Assembly: GCF_015352455.1 (NCBI RefSeq)
Contig: NZ_JADKPN010000018.1
Coordinates: forward strand, 1-64,000
Direction of reading: 5' to 3'
Source: Nocardioides islandensis
GTDB lineage: Bacteria; Actinomycetota; Actinomycetes; Propionibacteriales; Nocardioidaceae
DNA: 64,000 bases
This document shows, piece by piece, positions 57,499-64,000 of the stretch. A program made the translations under genes and the position numbers. Under the pieces are notes generated by a model. That model made no database searches, was not told the DNA's origin, and worked only from the letters and a program-made list of their open reading frames with translations. Within the stretch, counting starts at the first letter, position 1. Each line of letters begins with the position of its first letter.

Positions 57499-59181
57499 GT
57501 GCGCATCACCGAGACCAGCGACCTGTGGTGGAAGACCGCGGTCGTCTACTGCCTGGACGTGCAGACGTACATGGACTGGGACGGCGACGGCATGGGCGAC
57601 CTGCAGGGCCTCGCCGAGCGGATCGACTACCTGGCCGACCTCGGCGTCACCTGCCTGTGGCTGATGCCCTTCTTCCCGACCACCGACCGCGACGACGGCT
57701 ACGACATCACCGACTACTACGCCGTGGACCCGCGGCTGGGCACGTTCGGGGACTTCGTCGAGGTCGTCCGCACCGCCCGCGACCGCGGCATGCGGGTGAT
57801 CATCGACCTGGTCCTCAACCACACCTCGGACAAGCACCCGTGGTTCCGCGCGGCCCGGCGCAGCCACACGTCGCCGTACCGCGACTTCTACGTCTGGCGC
57901 ACCGAGGAGCCGCCGGACACCTCGGCCCAGGTCGTCTTCCCCGACAAGGAGGACAGCCTGTGGCAGTACGACGACTCCGCCGGCGCCTGGTACTTCCACC
58001 GCTTCTACCGCACCCAGCCCGACCTCAACATCACCAACAGCCGGGTGCGCGACGAGATGCTCAAGATCATGGGCTTCTGGCTCGAGCTGGGCATCTCGGG
58101 CTTCCGCGTCGACGCCGTGCCGTTCCTCATCGACCCCGAGGGCGTGGATGCCGAGACCAAGCGCGCGTTCGGTGACCCCCACGACCACCTACGCGAGCTG
58201 CGGTCCTTCCTGGAGCGGCGCGTGGGCGATGCGGCCCTGCTGGGCGAGGTGAACCTGCCCTACCCCGACCAGCGCGCGTTCTTCGGCGGTGACGACGCCG
58301 ACGAGCTGACCATGCAGTTCGACTTCATCGCGATGCAGAACCTCTACCTGTCGCTGGCGCGCCAGGACGCCCGTCCGCTGGTCCGCGCGCTGAAGCGAAG
58401 GCCACGGACCGCTCGCGAGTCGCAGTGGGGGACGTTCGTCCGCAACCACGACGAGCTCACCCTGGACAAGCTGAGCGACCAGGAGCGGGAGGAGGTCTTC
58501 GCCGCCTTCGGCTCCGAGCCGAGCATGCAGCTCTACGGCCGCGGGCTGCGGCGCCGGCTGCCGCCGATGCTGGACGGCGACCCGCGCCGGCTGCGACTCG
58601 TCTACAGCCTGCTGTTCTCGCTGCCCGGCACGCCGGTGCTGTTCTACGGCGAGGAGCTCGGCATGGGGGAGAACCTCGACATCCCCGGCCGGCTCGCCGT
58701 CCGCACCCCCATGCAGTGGAGCAACACCCGCAACGGCGGGTTCTCCGACGCCGCGCCCTCACGGCTGCGACGTCCGCTGACCGAGGGCGGCTACGGTCCG
58801 GCGTACGTCAACGCCGCGGACCAGCGCACCGACCCGGACTCCCTGCTCCAGTTCATGCGCCTGCTCATCCGGCGCTACCGCGAGTCGCCGGAGCTCGGCT
58901 GGTCGACGTTCCAGCCCCTCGACCAGCCGCACCGAGACGTCCTGGTGCACCTGTGCGAGGTCGACGAACGGCGTCTGGTGGCCGTGCACAACCTGGCCAA
59001 CGAGGGCCGCACGGTGCCCTTCACCGTGGAGGGGTGTGCCGAAGGAACGGTCCTCACCGACCTGCTCGAGGACGGCTGGTCGACGCGAGCAGGACGGGGT
59101 GGAGGCGTCGAGCTGTCGCTGGAGCCGTACGGCTCGCGCTGGCTGCGCGTGCTGGTCGAGGGCGATCGGCGCCTTCCGTAG
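57499..59181 (+). CDS. alpha-amylase family glycosidase, trehalose-synthase-like
   Basis: The 560-residue GH13 enzyme starts with the TreS-like WWKTAVVYCLDVQTYMDWDGDG, then has DLVLNHTSDKHPWF (region I), ISGFRVDAVPFL (region II, Asp nucleophile), LLGEVNLPYPD (region III, Glu acid/base) and FVRNHDELTL (region IV). These match the (alpha/beta)8 barrel of maltose-to-trehalose isomerases and related GH13 enzymes; the C-terminal beta domain is short and there is no maltokinase domain. It may adjust trehalose or maltose as stress protectants. Confidence 0.88.
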   Translation: MRITETSDLWWKTAVVYCLDVQTYMDWDGDGMGDLQGLAERIDYLADLGVTCLWLMPFFPTTDRDDGYDITDYYAVDPRLGTFGDFVEVVRTARDRGMRVIIDLVLNHTSDKHPWFRAARRSHTSPYRDFYVWRTEEPPDTSAQVVFPDKEDSLWQYDDSAGAWYFHRFYRTQPDLNITNSRVRDEMLKIMGFWLELGISGFRVDAVPFLIDPEGVDAETKRAFGDPHDHLRELRSFLERRVGDAALLGEVNLPYPDQRAFFGGDDADELTMQFDFIAMQNLYLSLARQDARPLVRALKRRPRTARESQWGTFVRNHDELTLDKLSDQEREEVFAAFGSEPSMQLYGRGLRRRLPPMLDGDPRRLRLVYSLLFSLPGTPVLFYGEELGMGENLDIPGRLAVRTPMQWSNTRNGGFSDAAPSRLRRPLTEGGYGPAYVNAADQRTDPDSLLQFMRLLIRRYRESPELGWSTFQPLDQPHRDVLVHLCEVDERRLVAVHNLANEGRTVPFTVEGCAEGTVLTDLLEDGWSTRAGRGGGVELSLEPYGSRWLRVLVEGDRRLP

Positions 59182-59255
59182 GACGGGCCGGACGATGGCG
59201 CCGACACGACCGTCGTCACCGAACACGCGACCCGCCCGCCCTGCGGTGTGATGAT

Positions 59256-61397
59256 GTGCCGGTGGACGGCGTGACGGGCCAGGACTGGGTGGATCCTGGC
59301 TTTCTCGAGTCCGTCGCCGACCCCGTGGTCGTGGTCGATCCACAGGGCGTGCTCGTGTTCGTCAACGAGGCGGCCAGGCGGCTCATCGGCCTCCGGCACG
59401 ACCGCCCGTTGGGCATGCCGGCCGCCGAGGTCTTCGTCGAGGCGGCCGAGCGGGAAGCCTTCGAGGAAGTACTCCGATGGGTGCTCGGCGGGACGGCCTG
59501 GCAGGGCCCGATGGCCGTCGTGGGCCGCGACGGCCACCCCGTCGACGCCGAGGTCAGCTGCTCGGTCATGCGGCGAGGCGACGAGGTCGTCGGACTGGTG
59601 TGCCTCTTCACCCACCTCGGCGACACGCACAGCCGCGACCACACGGCCCGGAAGCTGGCCAAGCGACTCACCGCCCTCGCCAAGGTGGCGGCGGAGCTCG
59701 CCGTGGCCGAGGACCTGGAGACGGTCGCCGAGGTGGTCACGTTCGAGGCCGCCCAGGCGGTCGGTGCCACCGTGGGTTCACTGTCCCTGCTCGTCGACCC
59801 GGACACCCTGGAGCTGGTCGGGTTGCACGGCGGACGAGAGGGGGCGGCGGCTCGGTGGAGGCGGTTCTCGGTGCACGCCAACACCCCCGCAGGCGACGTC
59901 GCCCGGTCCGGTGAGCGACTGGTCCTCATCGGCCGCGACGCGATCGAAGCGAGGTACCCCGACCTGGAACGAGCGGCCGAGGGAGAGCGCAGCATGCTGC
60001 TGCTGCCCTTGCGCATGACCGGCCGCACGACCGGGGTGATGTCGTGGTCCTTCCCTGGACGGCGTCGTCTGGACGACGCCGAGATGGAGTTCTACGGCGT
60101 GCTCGCGGACTCGTGTGCCCAGGCGGTGGAGCGCATCCGAGCCCAGCAGGCGTCGGCGGAACAAGAGGCTCGGGTGCGGTTCCTGGCGGACGCGACCAGC
60201 AAGCTCGCGGAGAGCCTGGACTACCAGAGGACCCTCGCGGAAGTCGCGCGGATGGCCGTCCCGGCCTTCGCCGACTGGTGCGCGATCGACCTGGTCGACG
60301 ATGCGCGCCTGCGCCGGCTCGCCGTCGAGCACGTCGACCCCGAGAAGGTGGCCATGGCCCTCGAGGTCGAGCGCCGGTTCCCGGCCGGACCGGAGGAAGG
60401 AGGCGCGTGGGCGGTCATCCGGAGCGGCGAACCGCTCCTGCTGCCCGAGGTGACGGACGAGATGATCGCGCCGGCCGCCCGGAGCGACGAGCACCTGCGC
60501 CTGCTGCTGGAGCTCCAGCTGCGCAGCGTCGTCATGACCCCGCTGATCGCGCGCGGGACGGTGCTGGGGGTGATGACCTGGGTGATGGCCGAGTCCGGAC
60601 GCCACTACCAGCAGCTCGACCTCGACTTCGCCACGGACCTGGCCCGCCGCGCGGCCATCGCCATCGACAACAGCCAGCTCCACACCGACACGCTCGAGGC
60701 GGCCACCCGGCTGCAGGCCGCGGTCCTGCCGCAGCTGCCCGGCTCGGTGTCCGGGTGGGAGATCGCCTCCCACTACAGCCCGTCGGGGCGCACCGAGGTC
60801 GGCGGTGACTTCTTCGACGTCGTGCCTCTCGACGGCGATCGCGTCGTGGTCTTCGTCGGTGACGTGATGGGCCGTGGTGTCCGAGCCGCTGCGGCGATGG
60901 CCCAGATGCGCTCGGCCGTCCGCGCGTACGTCGCCGACGACCCCACGCCCCATGTCGTCTTCGCCAAGCTCGACCGGCTGTTCGCCTTCTACGACCTCGA
61001 CCAGCTCGTCACCATGGTGTACCTCCTCGCCGAGGGGCAGTCGGTCCAGGTGATGGTCGCCGGCCATCCACCCCCGGTCCTGCTCCGCCAGGACTCCGGA
61101 GCCGAGCAGGTTGCGACCGTCCCGGGACGCCCGTTCGGAGCGGAGCCCGTCGAGCGTGTCGCCACGACCTTCGAGCTCGCCGACGGCGACGTCATCGTGG
61201 CGTTCACGGACGGCTTGATCGAGCGCCGTGGCGAAGCCATCGACGTCGGGGAGCGGCGCCTGCTCGAGGCGTTGACGGCACGGCGCGACTGCCGGCTGGC
61301 CGAGCTGCTCGCCAAGGTGGTCGCCGACGTCCAGGACATCACCCGCGACGACGACGTGGCAGCACTGGCCCTCCGACGCAGCGGCCACCATGGGTGA
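59256..61397 (+). CDS. PAS-GAF-GAF SpoIIE-type PP2C serine phosphatase
   Basis: The protein of about 713 aa has a PAS domain (about 10-120; VDPQGVLVFVNEAARRLIG), two GAF domains (about 140-290 and 300-460) and a SpoIIE phosphatase domain (about 480-713). Metal-binding elements are TEVGGDFFDVV, FVGDVMGRGVRAA, AFTDGLIERRG and RDDDVAALAL. This RsbU/RsbP-like phosphatase should act on a phosphorylated STAS protein; one is encoded two genes downstream. The start is a GTG (59256, alternatives at 59262 and 59271). Confidence 0.88.
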   Translation: MPVDGVTGQDWVDPGFLESVADPVVVVDPQGVLVFVNEAARRLIGLRHDRPLGMPAAEVFVEAAEREAFEEVLRWVLGGTAWQGPMAVVGRDGHPVDAEVSCSVMRRGDEVVGLVCLFTHLGDTHSRDHTARKLAKRLTALAKVAAELAVAEDLETVAEVVTFEAAQAVGATVGSLSLLVDPDTLELVGLHGGREGAAARWRRFSVHANTPAGDVARSGERLVLIGRDAIEARYPDLERAAEGERSMLLLPLRMTGRTTGVMSWSFPGRRRLDDAEMEFYGVLADSCAQAVERIRAQQASAEQEARVRFLADATSKLAESLDYQRTLAEVARMAVPAFADWCAIDLVDDARLRRLAVEHVDPEKVAMALEVERRFPAGPEEGGAWAVIRSGEPLLLPEVTDEMIAPAARSDEHLRLLLELQLRSVVMTPLIARGTVLGVMTWVMAESGRHYQQLDLDFATDLARRAAIAIDNSQLHTDTLEAATRLQAAVLPQLPGSVSGWEIASHYSPSGRTEVGGDFFDVVPLDGDRVVVFVGDVMGRGVRAAAAMAQMRSAVRAYVADDPTPHVVFAKLDRLFAFYDLDQLVTMVYLLAEGQSVQVMVAGHPPPVLLRQDSGAEQVATVPGRPFGAEPVERVATTFELADGDVIVAFTDGLIERRGEAIDVGERRLLEALTARRDCRLAELLAKVVADVQDITRDDDVAALALRRSGHHG

Positions 61398-61794
61398 CGG
61401 CGCCGTGCAGCCACGCCGGACCGTGACTCGCCGGCTGGCCCGGGACCAGGCCGCCATCGTCGACGCGCGACGGATGGTGGTCGAGCAGCTCCGGGACTGG
61501 GGCATCGCCGAGGAGCTCATCGACGAGATCGCCCTGACCGCCCACGAGCTCGTCGCCAACGCCTTCGTCCACGCCGTCCCCCCGGTCGACCTACGCATCA
61601 TCCACGCCGGCTCGGAGCTCATCGTCGAGGTGGATGACCGGTCCCCGGATCGCCCGCAACGGCGATACTCGGCGCCGGACGCCGAGCACGGGCGTGGCCT
61701 CCAGGTCGTCGAGGCGCTGGCCACCCAGTGGGGGTCACGTCTCCACCCGACGACCAAGACCGTCTGGTCATCGCACGACATCCCCACCGAGTGA
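61390..61794 (+). CDS. RsbW-like anti-sigma serine kinase (HATPase_c_2)
   Basis: The 134-residue protein has the GHKL ATPase boxes in compact anti-sigma form: N-box LTAHELVANAFVHA (about 49-62), G1 VEVDDRSPDRP and G2 EHGRGLQVVEAL. Proteins of this size (RsbW/SpoIIAB-type) phosphorylate an RsbV-like partner and sequester a sigma factor. It overlaps the phosphatase gene by 8 bp and precedes the STAS gene by 8 bp, making a complete partner-switch cassette. Confidence 0.88.
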   Translation: MGDGAVQPRRTVTRRLARDQAAIVDARRMVVEQLRDWGIAEELIDEIALTAHELVANAFVHAVPPVDLRIIHAGSELIVEVDDRSPDRPQRRYSAPDAEHGRGLQVVEALATQWGSRLHPTTKTVWSSHDIPTE

Positions 61795-61802
61795 GGGCAC
61801 AC

Positions 61803-62162
61803 ATGGGTCTGGCTGTCAGTACTGAGCGACATGGGGACGCCACCGTGGTCCGGCTCGAGGGCGAGTTCGACCTGTACGCGAGCGCCGAGGTGCGGCAGGC
61901 CGCCGATCCCGTCCTCGAGGACGGGGACCACCTGCTGGTCGACCTGACCGGGGTGACCTTCCTCGACTCGAGCGGACTCGGCACGCTCGTCGGGCTGCAG
62001 AAGCGCGCCAAGCTCGCGGATGCCCGGATGACCCTGTGCGGGCTGTCGCCCCGGCTGTACAAGATCTTCGACGTCACGGCTCTGCGCGCTGCCTTCACGT
62101 TCCTCCCGGAGGTGCCCGCGCTGGAGGAGCGGGAGCCCGGGGGAGGCGCGCCTACTTCCTGA
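61803..62162 (+). CDS. RsbV-like anti-sigma factor antagonist (STAS domain)
   Basis: The product (119 aa) has the STAS sequence TVVRLEGEFDLYASAEVRQA (about 14-33) and the phosphorylatable serine motif VTFLDSSGLGTLVGLQKR (about 51-68). Phosphorylation of this Ser by the upstream kinase, and its reversal by the SpoIIE enzyme, would set free sigma. The ATG at 61803 is the start; the C-terminus overlaps the convergent amidase gene by 11 bp. Confidence 0.9.
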   Translation: MGLAVSTERHGDATVVRLEGEFDLYASAEVRQAADPVLEDGDHLLVDLTGVTFLDSSGLGTLVGLQKRAKLADARMTLCGLSPRLYKIFDVTALRAAFTFLPEVPALEEREPGGGAPTS

Positions 62163-63888
62163 CCTGGACCGTGGTCGTGACTCTTGCGCGGCGCACCGTG
62201 GGACCGCCCCTGTAGACGACCTTGACCTGGTGCTCGCCCTTGCCGAAGTCGAGGAAGCGGGCGACGACGGTGCCGGCAGTGATCGGCACCGTACGACGAG
62301 GGCGCTTGTCGATCTTGACGAGGAGGTCGCCGGGCAGCGGGCCCACGACCCCGGGTGCGGTGCCGGTCACCGTGACCCGGATCCGGCCGCGTCTCGCCCA
62401 GGCCCGGACCTGGAGCAGGGCCTGGGTCTCCACGGGAGCGGTGGGGTCGAGGAACTGGCTTGCGGCGACGTACCCGGTGCGCTGGAGGTCGACGCGCACC
62501 GAGATCTGCTGACCGAGGTCCTCGGGGGCCACGACGCGGCTGCTCAGCGAGGGGTCGTCGCCGGTCGGCACGCCGTTGCGCATCCAGGTGTAGGTGACGG
62601 TGGCGTCGGGCGGTGAGAAGACGCCCGGCGTCACGGTCAGCGTCGCGCCCACGAGCGGGTCGCCGGCCATGGCGAACGGCGTGGTGATGGTGACGGGCGG
62701 CGTCTGCGCGGCCTGGATCCGCTCCGCGACCTGGCGACGTATCTCGCCCAGCTGGTCGTAGAGCAGCTGCCCCGGACAGGCCGTGTCGTTGGTGTCGCGA
62801 TGCCCGTCGATGACGGGCAGCACCACCACCTCGTGCGCGGCGAACCGGTCGCTGCCCTCGGAGGTCACCGCGATGCTCCCCAGGGCGTCCCGCCCGTACA
62901 TCGACAGCTTCCAGGCGGCGAGCTGCACCACCGCCGTCAGCGTCTCGGTGCTCGGGGCGACCGCCTCGTAGTTGCCGATGACCGCGATGCCCGTCGAGGT
63001 CGCGTTGAAGCCCAGCGTGTGGGCACCCCTCACCGGCCTGGCCGCGCCGCCCGCCCGTCCCACCCATGCGCGCCCGAACCGGTCGACGAGGAAGTTGTAG
63101 GCGATGTCGGACCAGCCCAACGAGTGGGTGTGGTAGCGGTAGATGCCCCGGAGCAGGGCGGGCACGTCGTCCTCGGCGTAGTCGTTGCTGTTGGCGGTGT
63201 GGTGGACGTGCACCTGCTCGATGGTGGTGTCGTAGCGCGGTCCGCCGTTGCGCCACGACTCGTCGGCGCCCCACACCGCGCGCCCCGACATCGCCGGCCG
63301 TGCGACGACCGTCATCGCAGCATCGGTACGGCGGAGCGGGTCGGCCGACAGCGCATCGGTGTCGCGTCGGCGGGGGTGCAGGAGCACGAGGGTGAGCCCG
63401 GCCGGCCGGTGGCCGTGGGCCTTGATGCGCACCCCGTCGGCGGGTCCGATCCACAGCAGCTGGGTCCCGGAGCGGCCGTGCCACTCCGGGTCGTCCTCGT
63501 CGGGGAGGTCGTGCAGCACCGGGACCGTCCGCCATGCCGACCACGTGCCGTCTCGGCGGGAGCTGACCTCCAAGCTCGGCGCCTCGGCGTCGCGGGGCCA
63601 GACGAACCCCACCATCGAGTGCGTCGTCGTCGGCAGTCGGGCCGACAGCCACCGGCCGTGGCCCACCTTCGGCAGCAAGTCGTCGCCCAGGGTCACCTCG
63701 AGGGCGGCCACGTCCGACCCCCCGTCGGCGCTCAGCTGGAGTCGGGGGAGGCCGGTGAAGTCCCCGCCGGCCGGACGGTCACCGGAGAGCAGGCCGGTCC
63801 GCGCCGCCACCGCCACGCCACCGACGCCCGCCGCTCCCGCCACAAGGGCCCGGAGCAGCGCGCGGCGTCGTGGCAGCTGGTCCGGCAT
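62152..63888 (-). CDS. Tat-exported PGRP/N-acetylmuramoyl-L-alanine amidase-like protein
   Basis: The 578-aa protein has a Tat-type N-terminus (PRRRALLRALVAGAAGVGG), then a non-catalytic region (about 40-195), a PGRP/amidase_2 domain (about 195-390; VHVHHTANSNDY, GWSDIAYNFLVDRFGRAWVGRAGG, IDGHRDTNDTACPG) and two beta-sandwich regions. The zinc ligands His, His and Cys are visible, so it may be an active amidase. Its C-terminal Ig-like repeats suggest cell-wall or substrate binding. Its 3' end overlaps the STAS gene by 11 bp. Confidence 0.9.
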   Translation of the reverse strand: MPDQLPRRRALLRALVAGAAGVGGVAVAARTGLLSGDRPAGGDFTGLPRLQLSADGGSDVAALEVTLGDDLLPKVGHGRWLSARLPTTTHSMVGFVWPRDAEAPSLEVSSRRDGTWSAWRTVPVLHDLPDEDDPEWHGRSGTQLLWIGPADGVRIKAHGHRPAGLTLVLLHPRRRDTDALSADPLRRTDAAMTVVARPAMSGRAVWGADESWRNGGPRYDTTIEQVHVHHTANSNDYAEDDVPALLRGIYRYHTHSLGWSDIAYNFLVDRFGRAWVGRAGGAARPVRGAHTLGFNATSTGIAVIGNYEAVAPSTETLTAVVQLAAWKLSMYGRDALGSIAVTSEGSDRFAAHEVVVLPVIDGHRDTNDTACPGQLLYDQLGEIRRQVAERIQAAQTPPVTITTPFAMAGDPLVGATLTVTPGVFSPPDATVTYTWMRNGVPTGDDPSLSSRVVAPEDLGQQISVRVDLQRTGYVAASQFLDPTAPVETQALLQVRAWARRGRIRVTVTGTAPGVVGPLPGDLLVKIDKRPRRTVPITAGTVVARFLDFGKGEHQVKVVYRGGPTVRRARVTTTVQVRK

Positions 63889-64000
63889 CCGTCCAGAGTG
63901 CGGCAGACGACCGTCCGCACGTGGACGACCCGCCGGGCGGGTCGTGCCTCCCCGCGTGTTCGCCCTGGACGAACACCGGGCGGCTCCGGAACACGTCGAC

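Noticed and set aside
56206..58188. Upstream extension of the histidine kinase reading frame
   Set aside because: It runs antisense through the SDR and GH13 genes; only the part from 56205 shows conserved domains.

Overview
The window is very GC-rich actinobacterial chromosome. It uses many GTG starts, dense 4-base ATGA/GTGA gene overlaps, ANTAR regulators, SigB/SigF-type sigma factors and an F420-dependent oxidoreductase. Gene content and the short palindromic repeats suggest Nocardioides or another Nocardioidaceae; this is an inference from style, not a database match. No rRNA, tRNA, CRISPR array, transposase or clear prophage was seen.

Layout. 1-4.7 kb: a 45-bp tandem repeat, a large LuxR (LAL) regulator, a methyltransferase and a secreted collagen-like protein. 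4.7-7 kb: a cobalamin riboswitch in front of a tiny gene, then small membrane proteins. 7.07-12.24 kb: a six-gene, translationally coupled biosynthetic operon (UbiA prenyltransferase, two FAD oxidoreductases, type III polyketide synthase, ICMT-like methyltransferase, isopentenyl-diphosphate isomerase), probably making a prenylated or methylated phenolic lipid. 12.24-14.1 kb: palindromic repeats, a duplicated segment and a DUF222/HNH nuclease gene. 14.1-19.9 kb: an ECF sigma/anti-sigma pair coupled to a flavodoxin-like gene, a secreted beta-propeller, an epimerase with a zinc-ribbon-like insertion and a polytopic membrane protein. 19.9-25.25 kb: a seven-gene operon from a glycosyltransferase through a molybdopterin oxidoreductase to a two-component system. 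25.25-29.4 kb: a RelA-like ppGpp synthetase, methionine aminopeptidase, cold-shock protein, HAD hydrolase and an unusual methyltransferase.

29.5-62.2 kb reads as a stress and signalling island. It holds two SpoIIE-type phosphatases, two SigB/F-family sigma factors, an RsbW-like kinase, an RsbV-like STAS protein, four GAF-ANTAR proteins, two LuxR regulators and a REC-PAS-PAS histidine kinase. Among these lie likely targets: BrkB/YihY protein, fatty-acid desaturase, holin-X/DUF3618 envelope proteins, hemerythrin, Na+/H+ antiporter and LLM oxidoreductase, plus a four-glycosyltransferase operon. Thirteen genes or operons here are preceded by a GGGTAC box with a GNNT-like box 14-16 nt upstream, the form known for Streptomyces SigB promoters. 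In six of them the start codon lies exactly 9 nt after GGGTAC, implying leaderless mRNAs. This apparent regulon beside its own sigma factors and partner-switch proteins is the most striking signal. The window ends with a Tat-exported amidase/PGRP-family protein.
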